This document shows, piece by piece, positions 47,933-59,793 of a DNA stretch of 64,000 bases (the first letter of the stretch is position 1; each line of letters opens with the position of its first letter). The stretch lies in assembly GCA_001931875.2 (NCBI GenBank), contig MSJH02000773.1:83550-147549 (forward strand), in the 5' to 3' direction. The position numbers and the translations under genes were made by a program. Source of the DNA: Byssochlamys sp. IMV 00236 (Eukaryota > Ascomycota > Eurotiomycetes > Eurotiales > Thermoascaceae). Below the pieces are notes generated by a model that worked only from the letters and a program-made list of their open reading frames with translations, was not told the DNA's origin and made no database searches.

Positions 47933-48630
47933 GGTGATGATAAGGAGTGTATGCGGTTGCTGAGATCTATAAAAGAAAGCCTGTTTTTGGGGTTTATCTC
48001 AATTTGGAAGGAAGGGATACTAAAGGAGTGACAGTGATGATAAGAAAGAGCAAGCTTTAACATCGAGCGTGTGAGGATTTGAAGAACATGTTTCGTGGGT
48101 CACCTGTCATGTCAACAACGACTAAGCACATGCCGACTAAGCGGCGATGTCATAGAACGTGTCGGAAAGAAGAGAAAGACAGATCTGGAGTGAACAAGAG
48201 AAGGGTTACACATATAACTAACTTTATGCCTTAGAACGTGCGGGCATGTCTGCCCTTCAGGCGGGCCCGGTATAGCTATCCTATAGATCTTTATGTGGAG
48301 GCAGTATATATCCAGCAGACATATGGATATAAGTATGAAGTGTAGAAGGGAATGCAACTGGGCCAAGTTAGAATTATCAACGGATAGACCACAGCCATGG
48401 CACCAGATACTATTGATTAGATTTTGAAAGTCTCTAAGGGCAGAACTACAATCTTATTCTCATAATTCCTATTCAAGTAGTCGGCATGCCCCGAACTTCA
48501 AGACAATATCCAAGAGACGACATAAAAGGAAAGATATGCAGAGCCCAAGAAAGAATCGCATCTACTTTCACTCGAGACAGCACACCACCAAATCAAAATC
48601 CAAGTCTTACTCCCTGATATCAATCGTTTC
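47933..48630. other. Intergenic region, no supported gene
   Basis: About 700 bp holding the presumed promoter of the preceding minus-strand gene. Nothing else seen. Confidence 0.45.
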
Positions 48631-49050
48631 TCAAGCCCCTAGACCACCGCCAAACACCATGCCCGCTCCGGCAACCAGGAACCCACATAGAGTAATAAGA
48701 GACTTCCAATTCAAGCCGCTCTTCATGTTCCAACCGTGCAGTGAATTTGCAGAATTATGATATCCACCGCCTCCAGACCCATAGCCTCCTCCCCCACGCC
48801 CACATGCGCCGCACCTGCCGCCACCTCTGAGTTCAGGTTCGGGGCTTGGTGTTGCTGAGAAGTCATCGGTACTCTTGATCCCATCACTGAACTCAAGAAG
48901 TCTATCGTTGTGGTTGTTGTGATTGGCAGTGTGTGGAGGAGACGGCAGGACAATTGCCGGTGTGCTGGTAGGTGATATGGTTGTATATCCGGCAATGGAA
49001 TGCGCCGTGGTTATTGGGACACTGAATGATGGAGATACGGAGGAAGACAT
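48631..49050 (-). CDS. Hypothetical Ser/Gly-rich protein with C-terminal hydrophobic segment
   Basis: Intronless 139-aa frame starting MSSSVSPSFSVPITTA. The N-terminal half is Ser/Thr/Pro-rich. A glycine-rich segment follows (RCGACGRGGGGYGSGGGGYH). It ends with a hydrophobic helix (SLITLCGFLVAGAGMVFGGGLGA) that could be a tail anchor or GPI-type signal. The start lacks a signal peptide, so if GPI-anchored an upstream exon would be needed. No family is recognised. Confidence 0.45.
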   Translation of the reverse strand: MSSSVSPSFSVPITTAHSIAGYTTISPTSTPAIVLPSPPHTANHNNHNDRLLEFSDGIKSTDDFSATPSPEPELRGGGRCGACGRGGGGYGSGGGGYHNSANSLHGWNMKSGLNWKSLITLCGFLVAGAGMVFGGGLGA

Positions 49051-49925
49051 TATGGGACTGAGAAGATCACTGGTAGTGGCACTTATTTTGCTCCGGGATA
49101 GCTCTCCTGGCTGATCTCCAGAACGAAGAAGGCTTGATTGAGAAACTATCTCCGGACCAGATGTAGCTTGAAGTAGTTCAATTATTTGATTCGAAGCGAC
49201 GATGGGGGTTCAAGAGGGAGATATATCCTCCATAAATAGGCAGCATCCGAAAACAGTCAAGGCAAATTCAATTATCAGAGTGAGCAATAAACAAATTAAC
49301 CTGTAGAGCCACACTGTGTCTGTATTTCTTCTTTGTGAATGCCGTTTCTCCTTTGTTGGGAACGGCAATCGTTGGATATCCTTTGTTTCACGTACTTCCC
49401 GTGAATCTTCAAGCAAACAGAGAATTCCTCTAAGATGACAAACCGAAACATACTAGGAGAGAGTTATCATCTGTGGATGCTGTATATTCCCTAAGAGGGA
49501 TTCTACTAAGCCAACCGGAGCAAGTAATCAGACAGATTGATATATAGGCCTATTTAACTGACCTACTGGATATCCTCTAGTCCTGTTATATTAGATAGTT
49601 CTCCAAGAAAAAAGCAATTCTCTGCGATCTAACTCCATTAGCGCCCAGATGGTCCGCTGTATTAAATCGTCCACTGATCCTGCTGTACAGGCGGAACGAA
49701 AGTCTGAACAATATAGAGGAATAGATTCTCTCTGAAACGCAGAACTATCGCAGAAAATCAAGAGCCTCTCGCAGTATTTTCGTCAGTGTACCCCTCTGCG
49801 TTTAGCCAAGCCAACAGGCCCCAAAACTGCTTCAATCGATCACCGCCGTAATGTCGGTCTTTATACCAGCCAAGTAACGTGACTTCGATAATATATGTCT
49901 CTCACATTTGATGACTTCCGCCAAA
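49051..49925. other. Intergenic region, no supported gene
   Basis: About 870 bp; nothing recognised. Confidence 0.4.
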
Positions 49926-50144
49926 TTATCCGTCTTCAGCGGCCTTGATTGCTTTCCGGGCCAACCATCTTCGATATAGGAACAGAGCGAGGAAACCGCA
50001 TGCGACGAGGAAGACAATACAGAAAACGAGAACGACTCCGGGCTCTCTGGCTGCCCAGTTATGACGATGATGACGACGTCTACTGAGGTCAGGGCCACCG
50101 ACACCAGGGACAGTTGCATGTTCGATAAGACTGATAGCAGCCAT
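49926..50144 (-). CDS. Small single-pass membrane protein, hypothetical
   Basis: A 72-aa frame starting MAAISLIEHATVPGVGG. An Arg/His-rich patch (SRRRHHRHNWAAREPG) precedes one strong transmembrane helix (VVLVFCIVFLVACGFLALFLY) and a basic tail (RRWLARKAIK). Composition and the clean helix suggest a genuine small protein, but it could be the last exon of something longer. Function is unknown. Confidence 0.45.
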   Translation of the reverse strand: MAAISLIEHATVPGVGGPDLSRRRHHRHNWAAREPGVVLVFCIVFLVACGFLALFLYRRWLARKAIKAAEDG

Positions 50145-51821
50145 AGCTAGGTTGGTAGAGGAAGGCTGTGGAGAAATGATGGTTAGAAATGATACTTAAA
50201 TCGGGTTAATGTATCCAACGGACTGAGAGCTAACGGGTTATTGTACAGTGATTATCGTGAGGAGCAGATATGGTGTGAGCATCTGCCAGGTTCAGAACGA
50301 CCTAAACCGATATATGCAAGGCTTTAACGACAAAACTGCTGGGATAGAGGACAACGACTCGCAATGGAAGTTGAGATCGAATGACATGGGGAGAACGAAC
50401 CTGCTGTAGCTCCGATCAATCCCTCCGAGGACACACTCCGTTGGATGAACAGCAGCACTTGACGCGAGGCTTTACTTGAGGGGAACGGACGGGAGTGTGA
50501 TGGAAGAGGATTGAAGAAACTACGTGGGCAGGAGAACTCATCGAGCCAGAGACTACCTAGGTAGATGGTGCAGATGCTGACCTGCTACTAGCAAATCTTC
50601 CTTGGATTGGCAGCATCCAGACCGGGGTATCCCATGGCTAGATTTCTTCTCTTCCGGGGTGCACGCAAGTCTTACGATCGGGTGATGGACATGGATAATT
50701 ACTAGAGTATCGTATAGTTAGGTAGGTATCATGAGCTTTTCGTATGTGGCTACATACACCAAAGACTTCTCGTCCCCTTGTTACCAAAGATCCGTATGCT
50801 CAGATTGGAATGACTGAAATTGTTTACTTATAAGCAGAAAATTCCATCGTTAATTGTCCTCAAGCCGTCAACGATGCCGAAGAAGTATGTAATCCAGCTC
50901 AAGCTCAAGCTCCAGCTCCAGCTACCCCGCAAACCACTCAAGCTTCCCGCCTGAAGCCCCATCGTACGGCGTCCACCCAGCCCTACCGAAGCCGAAGTAG
51001 TACTATGTTTTCGCAAGACCCCAAACCAATACAACCGGAGAGAGAAACAACGTATACGGGTAATTATGTCCATATTTCGATCCTCAGCGCGCCTTGATTC
51101 TACAAAGACATCGGGTCTCATTCTGGTGTCCGACCGCATCCGCCAACCATGGTTCTCTCTCTAGGAAGCTTTTCGCGTGCTCGAAATCGCAGTGAATTTG
51201 AAACCACACATAAAGCGACACTGGAACCAGACGGAAGCCAATTCAGGTGGAGAACCCATCTTCTGCGTCATTACTGGATCATCCACCGAAGAAGCTCCAT
51301 CGTCGAGGGACAATGGGAGTGTTCAAGTACGACAATCGAGGTACTCGTACGGATCGACAATCTCACTTTAAGCATTGTCTCTGACGGCTAAATTGACTAT
51401 GCTGATTCGCTAGAATCACCATGACTATCCCCTGGGATTGTGAGCATGAGCCTAGATAGGTTGGCATGGACCGGATGTGGTGCATGCAGACCAGGATACT
51501 GACAAGGCTCGGATGCGTTAATAATATGTTATCCCACTTGTTTGCTTAGACGGGCAGGGGAAAACTAGACATCATTTGAGTGTTTCTCTATGGCTCATGT
51601 TGTTCGTCTCGTCTTGACTTCACATACATAGTCAACCCAAAGAAAATAACGCAAAACTCCAGATGCATATGCATGTCTATCTATTATGCCACGAAAAAAG
51701 GAAAAATCTTTGTTCTTCGGTCCCTTCCATCAACAATGCAGGTCATATGGGCGTAATCGTCGTAGACCAAATCCTCCTCTATTCAGAGCTCCCTTTTGGG
51801 CTCAACACTGACATTATTCCA
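50145..51821. other. Intergenic region, no supported gene
   Basis: About 1.7 kb; overlapping frames around 50830-51390 on both strands are not supported. It contains the hexanucleotide repeat below. Confidence 0.4.
50895..50924. repeat. Hexanucleotide repeat (MAGCTC)5
   Basis: Five consecutive 6-bp units CAGCTC/AAGCTC, the last ending in A, in non-coding DNA. Confidence 0.75.
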
Positions 51822-53615
51822 TTACTTTCTCAACACTTTCTTCGTCGCCCACTCCTGCATATTGAGACCTCTCTTCGCAATAAGAAATGTCAGAGCGCCA
51901 CCGAGCATAAACATTGCGGAGCCTGTTTGAATAAAAAATTAAGTCCGCGTACATAGGATATTAAATAAGGCGGAATCAGCAACGGGGTTAATGTCGCTTA
52001 CATATAGTAAATGTCCATCCTGCACCGATACTATTAATCATAGGAACGACGGCCGCACTCGCACTCGCGCCGAAGATATACTGAATCACATATTTCCCGC
52101 TGATGACTTCAGTCTTGTGAGCTGGAAGGACCTCTGTAGTTGCAATAGAATGTTTAGTTAGATCTTGCTCGAGGGGAAAGGGGTCATTGTTTACGTTAAC
52201 GTACCAGCTGTATAAGTATTCAACCCATTAAAAGTCCCCATCAGACCCCAACCGGCGAAAAAGGCACTAATTATCGGAACAGGCATTCCACCCACACCCT
52301 CCTGTAAGGTCCAGCCGTAGATCAGGGTTGCGGCAGGTAGCATGGTCAGAACCCATAGTAGACCGCTATGCAGTCGGTCTTGTGGTATTCGGACGCCGTT
52401 ACGCTTCTTGATGTATCTCTTTACGGTCCGATCTGACAATCTGCCACCGACGAGGCTTCCCACTAAGAAACCGGCGCCAGGGGCAAGGTAGAATAGACCA
52501 CTAATCAGAGCCGTTGTGAGATTAAATCGAGGACCGAAGATGCTCCGTACAGAAGTGAGCAGGGAATATTGGAAGAAGGCGAGTAAACCACAGGTGAAAT
52601 CCTGGTTGTGTTTCTGTTAATTACGGGACTCTCATCATCATTGTGGCTCAGAGCGAAGTAAGTACGTACGGCGAAGAAGATGTTCGGATACACGAAGAAA
52701 GTGAACACACGGATGGGGTTCATTGCGTAAAGAACCGATAATAGCGACGTGGGAGGTTCTTTCTTTTCCGAATCTGATGTTTCGGCGCTGTTTATTTTTT
52801 CGATATCCGGGACGAAAAACACCGCCATGACAAAACTCAGTGCGGCCATTCCGAGTTGTACCCAGAATATGACTCGCCAGTGGGCGAAAGTGACGATGAC
52901 TCCGCCAATACAGGGAGCTATATTGCGTTAACTTTCTATCATGATGCATGGAAAGCTATCTTCTCACCAATAGCAGGACCGCTCACGGAGCCGGCCATGA
53001 AGAATCCCACGGCGGTGCCTCGGACAAGCTGGCCCTCATATCAGCATGTGCTTGACTTCGAAAGATTGTACAACCATTGATTCGCGTTCGCATACGTACA
53101 GGAGGGAATATATCAGCCAAGATAGACTGGCCGGCAACCATAAAGTACGTGCCAGTGAAACCGGACAGGATACGCATTGCGGTAAACATTGCCATGTTGA
53201 TCGACAACGCGGTACCGATCGAGCAGAGACAAAGAAACATGACAGCGCAATTGTACGCCCATCTGCGACCAATCAGTCTGCCAATTGGGATCCAGAATAG
53301 CGACGAGAAACCCATTGCTATCAGAACGCCCGAATTGGTGGCGGCTATCTTCTCGCTGGTTGTCGAGAACTCCTCGGCGATCTCAGGCATTGCAGTGAGA
53401 AAGGCTGTGCTGAAAAATGTAATCACGAAAGTCATCCAGCTGACGGTAAACAGAATTACATATCGACGCCATTTCGGCAGCCTGAATGATGGCTTATCGA
53501 GCATGTTCCCGGCCGGAGCCTGGGGGCGTTCCGGATTCAAGCTGGCCAGAGCATCCTTCGTCCCCGGTGTGCTTGGTGGACTCAGACTGTCGCATGAGGG
53601 TGTTTGAACAGTCAT
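51822..53615 (-). CDS. MFS transporter, DHA1 type (drug/metabolite exporter)
   Basis: Six exons: 53615-53100, 53034-52968, 52917-52670, 52601-52205, 52133-52002, 51922-51822; the total of 1,461 nt gives 486 aa. A disordered N-terminus of about 55 residues precedes [22 protein letters not shown]. The helix 2-3 loop carries [20 protein letters not shown], the MFS motif A region. Helix 5 has [26 protein letters not shown], continuing across the junction into [28 protein letters not shown], the antiporter motif C-like segment. [23 protein letters not shown] marks the second half. The family exports drugs, toxins or metabolites with proton exchange. It is about 7.5 kb from the amino-acid cluster, so membership is uncertain. 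Confidence 0.88.
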
Positions 53616-54778
53616 GAGGAAGGAATCAAGCAAATTCTACGAATAAGTGAACTGCCACTCCAAACAGGATATCCGGAGATAAGACTCCTGTGATCATCGG
53701 CAGACCGCGGAATAACCAGACGAAATCGCACCAAAACAGAAGGAAAATGGAAAATAAAACGAATTATCTGAGTCTGTGGCTGAAATCATTGAAAATAACG
53801 TATATAAAGAACCAAGCTCTTGTGCAACAGAAGTAATCAATGCGCCCGGTGTCGAGTTTTATCTCGTCATTGCCATCGGGCGAAACGCCGAACTGATATG
53901 TATCTCTAGACCAGCTCGTCGGGCCGAATTGTCGGTTTCCATAGCCGGTCCCTGAGATAGGAGCCTATGGCGTGGAAGGGAAGACGGCAATGAATCCATT
54001 GTGGGCCCGCTTGACTCATTTCTCACCACAAAGCGAGTTTAAAATTCTGATGAAGCATTGCGCGCGCTTCGGGGTCTTTTCGGGACGCCGACGATGGACC
54101 TGGCTGAGAACAAGCGGTGGTACCTGGCGCCAAGAAAATTGCTGCAAACGTTTATTTTTCGAAACGATAGTCTATCCAGGTTGTTCTGCTCAATTAGCTG
54201 CTTCTCGCTTGGTGTTCTCTGCCAAGAGGATCAATCTCTTGGCTGTTCAGAGGCATTGGTCCACGGCCTTTGCCATCTTGCGGTGAGTTGGCCATGTGGG
54301 AAGCAATCCAAGGGTTTTCACCGTTGCGTAAGTTGACCGTTTCTATTCGGTATCTTTTCCGTTTCCCGAAGCGTGGAGGAGTGATCCGTCGGGCATAAAA
54401 GTGTAGATATGGACCCACTCGATATGTCTTGGTAGTATAAACATGACTCTAAATCCACCACTACTATGCTTCCGCATGGCTGCGAAGGTTGAGTTGTTGC
54501 ATGTAGATCTGAAGATACGTCCATTTTGCCCTAGTATCTACACTCCAATAAGTTCCATATCTAATGCAGGTATGGGGGTTATACGTAGCCGCTCATGACG
54601 TTGTAAGTTGTTACCTTGAGCTGTGCATTACTACCCGTCCTGTAGAATTTCGACTGCATTGCCATCCTCTAGGTCTACACTGGGATTAGTTCAACCAGCT
54701 CGCTGAGAGAAAGCGTTCCTCGAAGAAGACGAATAGATTTGTCGCATCTAGACGAATAAGTATTCCCCCAAGCCACAT
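53616..54778. promoter_or_regulatory. Upstream region of the MFS exporter with TATA-like and TGACTCA elements
   Basis: About 1.2 kb. A TATATAAAG-type element (near 53800, minus orientation TTTATATA) lies about 185 bp upstream of the start, and TGACTCA at 54012-54018. No gene is supported. Confidence 0.35.
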
Positions 54779-55573
54779 TCAATGTGATTTTGGCAAGTAA
54801 ACACTCATCTCAAACCCATTGGTAAAAGGAAGAGTCATATTCTGAAATCCATTCTCGGGGGTTCGTAGATATCCCAGCAGGTCCGCGTATCCCTCAGAGC
54901 CAGATATTGTGTTGTCGGTCAGCACAACTGCGCCGTGTCGAAGACGAGGCAGGACAGTCTTGAGTGTTGGAAGAGCAAGGGTTGACCAAACTATATACGT
55001 TCGTTTAGCGCAAGGAAATCAAAGACCGATGACACGGTATCACTCACTGTCAAGAAGGAGGAGATCAATCTGGGGCAGCCCGTCTTTCAGAGTCTCAAGC
55101 AGATCTCCCTCTCTTAGATCAATCTGGTCCTCAACCATCGCACCACATTGCGCCCAGTACTTGCGTGCGATGTCCGCCTTTTGCTTCTCTTTTTCCGTCG
55201 CAATCACAATTCCGGATTTACCTGTAGCGGCTTTCGTTTTAGCGACAGCAAGAGCAAGATAGATGGTGCTGACTCCGAAGCTGGTCCCTGCCTCGATGAT
55301 ATTCGTGGCCCCCATCGCGTTGATGAGCTGGTAGGTGAATTGGCATTTATCTTCGTCCAGTGCGATGAACTTGTCACGCATGAGCTGATCAAATTCATTT
55401 TGAGGGCTGCCACTGGGCTTTTGATCCTTCAGATCACCCAGTACTTCTGTTGAGAAGACTTTTCCTTTCTTTGCAGAAGACATGGCAGCTTCCTGCTCCA
55501 GTGACTTCTGATGGAGTTCAGAGAGGAGCTCCAGGACATGCTGCGGAGCATCGACGGGCGAAGGGGCTGACAT
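54779..55573 (-). CDS. SAM-dependent O-methyltransferase (catechol/caffeoyl-CoA OMT-like fold)
   Basis: Two exons: 55573-55048 and 54990-54779, 245 aa. Residues about 60-80 (NEFDQLMRDKFIALDEDKCQFTYQL) precede the SAM-binding motif IIEAGTSFGVSTIYLALA. Then come VIATEKEKQKADIARKYWAQ, a second motif with the ribose-binding acidic residue, and IDLREGDLLETLKDGLPQIDLLLLDI, which crosses the intron. The end is HGAVVLTDNTISGSEGYADLLGYLR. The fold matches the small Mg-dependent or predicted O-methyltransferases common in fungi, often beside secondary-metabolite genes. The substrate is unknown. Its upstream region has TGACTCA at 55764-55770. It is a neighbour of the MFS exporter and on the same strand. 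Confidence 0.85.
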
Positions 55574-56741
55574 GCTTGCACCGCGAATTTGGCTTGGGTT
55601 CAGCCAGAAAGGAGGAGATCAGGGACGTAGCGATGGCAAACAACAGGAGAATGTTGGACAACAAGTTCTGCTTGAAGCACAATGCGGGAGACAATATAAT
55701 ATGCACGCTATATACCCTAACCATCTCAACTGGCGCGGGGACACGGGAGGGTCTAACCCGGAGTGACTCAACGTTGGAGAGTCATAATAACTAGACTGAA
55801 GCCAGCATTCTTAAAGAAACTAGGAATGGTTTCCCTTATTGCATTATTCTCTGCTTCGAAGGGGTTTTTTTGCATTCGGGGGAATAGCACTGTGTCCTAA
55901 CAGAATGACTTTAGCTTTGTACGGCATTTGGTCTGGTCCTTACTCGGTTTGACAGGCTGCTAGTCACATTATCCTCGAGAATGATCGTTACAAGTTTCAC
56001 ATTTGTGAGTAAAGCTCCTCCAGCATGGAATTGATAAATGCTCTCCGCGCTGACAACCAGTTCCTTACATTTGCAGTATCGAAACGGCGCTTAACCAGTC
56101 CCCTCCTCTTCAAGCGGCCACGGATGCGCTGCTAGAGGATCTCAACGGTACTGGGTATATTGGTTGTACAGACCGAATCAGAATGCTAATGGGACGAATG
56201 CCCGTCGAAACAGTCTGTCTCATCCGTGGTCGATGGGCAATTGGCTCGGGATGATGTGACCGTAGTGATTCGTCCACGGTCGCCAAGCGCCTTCATGGTC
56301 TGATGCTCAACATACACAGTAGTACCCTGCCAGTTTATCAGTATATGGCATCCATGATTCATACAGGAGAACGTATGATAGCTGGAGTCATGAAAATTCA
56401 CAACACGCGCTTTATCGAGTGGAAGCATTAAACACACTACTCTCCAGTTGATTGACCCATCTCCGTCCTGTACGACTTCATTCTCTCCAAGGTCATCAGA
56501 GAGCGATTAATTAAATCAATTTAACCCAGCAGTAACAATTGCGCTAACTACCTAAGTCGCAGCCCTGTCGCGCTGAACTGACAATCAAGTAGCCTGTCCC
56601 GAGACATTCATAGCCCACTGGCGCTTTTCAATATAAGCCGAAGTACCCAAGCCCCGCGACGCTCCAACTTTTCTCTACAACATCACCACCAACCCCGCGT
56701 CGTCCTCATCGACCACGCGTTATTTCCCTCAGCCCTGCTGA
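55574..56741. other. Intergenic region between divergent genes
   Basis: About 1.2 kb holding the O-methyltransferase promoter at left and the DUF6314-type gene's promoter at right. No gene is supported. Confidence 0.45.
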
Positions 56742-57569
56742 ATGGACATACCACAACTTTCAACCCCAAAGACCAAAATGACGCCTCCAGACCACTCACA
56801 GCAACAACCAGATTCGAGAATCCAACCCAACATGATGCTATCCTCCAAAACTCCCGCGTCGGCTCCCTCCCCGCAGCTTCTCTCCGCGCTATTCACTTCC
56901 CTCTCGCGACCGTCACGACCATGGCGTCTGACGCGCACTCTCCGCAGCGATAGCCCAGCTGAGATCAATGGGGAATTAACAGGGACTGCGACGTTTAGTT
57001 TCCTTAAAAACGGCTCTGATTCTGCGAGAGACATGCTCTACAGAGAAGAAGGTGGGATGCCAAGTACGCTTATTCGCGGCATGGCAGGATTGCGATGGAC
57101 GAAGAAATATATTTGGCGATTGCGCGAAGATGGGGCTGGGATTAGTGTTTGGTTTGTGAAAGTAGGCGGGGTGGGATCGCAGACTCGGACTCGGACTCAG
57201 AATCAGGAGTTTGAGGACGAGGCTGATTATCTGTTTCATGAATTCGAGTTTTCAGACTCTTCTTCGGGGATCGATGAAATGTGTGTGCTGGCTTCGGAGA
57301 AACAGGATCAAGATAAAGACACCTCGTCAGGATCGATACTTGTCACCCCGCCTGTACCACCTCTTCCAAGCTCGGGATTAGGCTCAACGACGACAACGGT
57401 CCTGACGGCTCGCGGAAACCATCTTTGCGTTAATGATATGTATCGTACAGCGTATTCGTTTCGCATTCGATCTGACACGGGTGAGGTGCTCAGCTGGGCG
57501 AGCCGACATGTTGTGAAGGGGCCAAAGAAGGATCAGGATATCGTGAATTTGTATACTTTGGAGGAATGA
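56742..57569 (+). CDS. DUF6314-type protein of unknown function
   Basis: Intronless 275-aa protein. After a 60-residue Ser/Pro/Gln-rich leader comes SRPWRLTRTLRSDSPAEINGELTGTATF, then RDMLYREEGGMPS, KKYIWRLREDGAGISVWFVKV, DYLFHEFEFSD and GNHLCVNDMYRTAYSFRI. It ends SRHVVKGPKKDQDIVNLYTLEE. This beta-rich sequence of W-R-L, Y-R-E-E-G, I-S-V-W-F and H-L-C-x-D-x-Y motifs is what I associate with DUF6314, a lipocalin-like family present in fungi and bacteria. The function is not known. A QTRTRTQNQ stretch comes from a short CGGACT repeat. The leader may be over-long; later in-frame ATGs are at residues 13 and 31. Confidence 0.75.
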   Translation: MDIPQLSTPKTKMTPPDHSQQQPDSRIQPNMMLSSKTPASAPSPQLLSALFTSLSRPSRPWRLTRTLRSDSPAEINGELTGTATFSFLKNGSDSARDMLYREEGGMPSTLIRGMAGLRWTKKYIWRLREDGAGISVWFVKVGGVGSQTRTRTQNQEFEDEADYLFHEFEFSDSSSGIDEMCVLASEKQDQDKDTSSGSILVTPPVPPLPSSGLGSTTTTVLTARGNHLCVNDMYRTAYSFRIRSDTGEVLSWASRHVVKGPKKDQDIVNLYTLEE

Positions 57570-57911
57570 ATGATGTAAAGAGGTCTGGGGGCTGTTATCG
57601 GATGGCAGGTTTCGACGGCTGAAAGGAATGATTTATGGATTGATACCCTTGTTTATTGAGTGCGATGAGATATTTGTTTTAATGCATAATACTTGGATGG
57701 ATGGTATGTATAATAAAAGAGAAGTTCTCCTCTATGCAATGTGCAAGTCCAATGGAAATATGTTGGGTGATGCTATCATATGAATCATATATCATGTCAT
57801 CGCTGTGGTATATAAACTATCGGTCATGAACATACGTACCCAGACACGATCTCTCCAACCGTATCATGTACATGTACTTACAACTCCAAGTCGCCCCAAA
57901 ACTCCACGCTC
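57570..57911. other. Intergenic region between convergent genes
   Basis: About 340 bp; nothing recognised. Confidence 0.5.
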
Positions 57912-59793
57912 CTACAGCGTGTAAATGAAGTCTGGGCGCTTATCCCCCAGCATTTCGATCTCATGCGGGCTCAATCCCTCGATCCAGTGATTGCGCTCTC
58001 CCCGCCGCCTCTTCCCATTTTCAATTCGCAGCAGAACTTCCTGCAGGATGGAACCACCAAGGAGGAACAGCACGAGATAGGCCATAACAGTGCCGTGTCC
58101 AGGATAGAAGCGGGGAGCATCTTGACCGCGGTAGATGTTTGAGGATACGACGCCGTTGAGATTACCCCAACCGATGATGATACCAATGGTAACGCCACGT
58201 TTGTAGACTCCTTTTGAGAAGAGTCAGTGAATCTTGTCCTGCGACTGGCAGAGAAGAGAAGAAGGCAAGACTTACCTTCGGTGTTGTTGCTGGCCCATGC
58301 AATAGTGTTGGAGATACATGGGTAGATGCCCATGGCGCCCAGGAATACACCGGCATAGCGAGTACTGGCGGACTCAGCGCCTAGCAACATGGCGAAACCA
58401 ACAATTCCTACAATCGAAACGGCAATGTTACAGATCCCGCGCTGGCGAGTGCGGTCTGCGATGAGACCAATGGCGATTGTGACAATAGCTGCGGCTGCGT
58501 ACGGGGGTACACTGAGCAGCTGAGCTTTGATGGACGAGTATCCTGTTTTCCGTCAGATACGATACTTGTGATGCTATATAACTGAAGGGGAATTACCCTA
58601 TCGAAATATGTCAGCATACAGTCACAGATATCGGAGATGGTGAACTTACTAGTTCCTTGATGATGGTGGGAGTGAACAGAGAAAATGCATAGAGAGGTGC
58701 GTCGGCGCCCATGTAGATCATAGCTCCAGTCCAGGTTTTCCAGTCCCGGACGCTAGCCCAGAAGTACGACATCTTGAACTCCTCATGTTCCGCACTAGAC
58801 TGCTCATCAGCTGCAAGGCGCCGGAGGACTCGCTTCTTGTCCGCGTCAGAGAGGAATTTGGCCTCGTCTGGGAAGTCGTGGACCATCCAGAACGAAAGCA
58901 CACCAATGACAATGGTAGCAAGCCCTTCGATGATAAAGATCCAGGCCCAGCCAGGTTTGCCGCCGATTCCATCCATTTCACCGATAGCAGCGGCGAGCAG
59001 ACCACCGAAGCTTCCAGCTAGAGCAGCAGCACTGAAAAAGATTGCTAGCGACGTGGCGTTAGCAAGCAATACAAGGAAATTGCATACATGAAGGGAGCAT
59101 AAACATGCACCTACCCATTCGAACACCAAACTCAGAACGTTTGTACCAGCAAGAAAGGTAGTATCCAATGCCAGGGAAAAGCCCAGCCTCAGCCAATCCG
59201 AGAAACCAGCGGGCAGCCATGAGACCGGAAAAATTGTGTACAAGGCCCATGGTAGTCATACATATTCCCTAGCACAGTAATTTGATCAGTGGGTGCTAGA
59301 CTGCATATCGTGGCTCATCTTTCATACCCAGAGAGACATGATGATCGGAATGAAGACACTAGGCCGCAGTCTCTTAAGGAGCACATTGGTGAGGGGCTCA
59401 AAGACCGAATATGAGATAAAGAAGACTGTCAGAGTCAGATTATACTGCGAATTGGTCATACGCAGGTCCTCCTGTAGGCCTTCGAGCTTGGCATTTCCAA
59501 TATTGGTACGATCTAGGAAGGACGCCAGGTAGAGCAGACAGAGCCATGGGATGAGCATCAAATCTAGCCGCCAGAGCAGTTTGCGATCCTGCGCCAGTCA
59601 AGTCAGCCACGGTAACAAAAGCGGAAACAGTGAGGGAGGACACTACAATTTTCGCCTTCTCTTCCTCACTCAATCCATCATCAGGATCGTCGATGAATTC
59701 TGCCCGAGTTGCTGTTGGCTTCGACTCCAGATCCTTTTCCAATTCTGAAGCAGGACGGTTCTTGCCCGCGCCAATCGTTTGCGACTTCTCCAT
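57912..59793 (-). CDS. MFS permease, anion:cation symporter type (allantoate/nicotinate-like)
   Basis: Exons: 59793-59647, 59588-59328, 59268-59115, 59044-58650, a single base at 58597, 58542-58276, 58210-57912; the sum of 1,524 nt gives 507 aa. Family blocks are DRKLLWRLDLMLIPWLCLLYLASFLDRTNIGNA, YSVFEPLTNVLLKRLRPSVFIP, RWFLGLAEAGLFPGIGYYLSCWY, FFSAAALAGSFGGLLA, GKPGWAWIFIIEG and KRGVTIGIIIGWGNLNGVVSSNIY. These are the Dal5/Tna1 signatures for uptake of small organic anions such as allantoate, nicotinate or pantothenate; the exact substrate is unknown. The one-base exon restores frame between FTPTIIKEL and YSSIKAQLLSVPPY, completing the conserved Gly. Without it the protein would truncate shortly after that point. 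Confidence 0.88.
58543..58649 (-). other. Two back-to-back introns separated by one nucleotide
   Basis: Intron A (58649-58598, 52 nt) starts GTAAGT, has branch element TGCTGAC and ends ATAG. Intron B (58596-58543, 54 nt) starts GTAATT, has branch element TCTGAC and ends ACAG. The single G at 58597 (minus strand) joins to GA of the next exon to make the Gly codon GGA. Confidence 0.7.
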
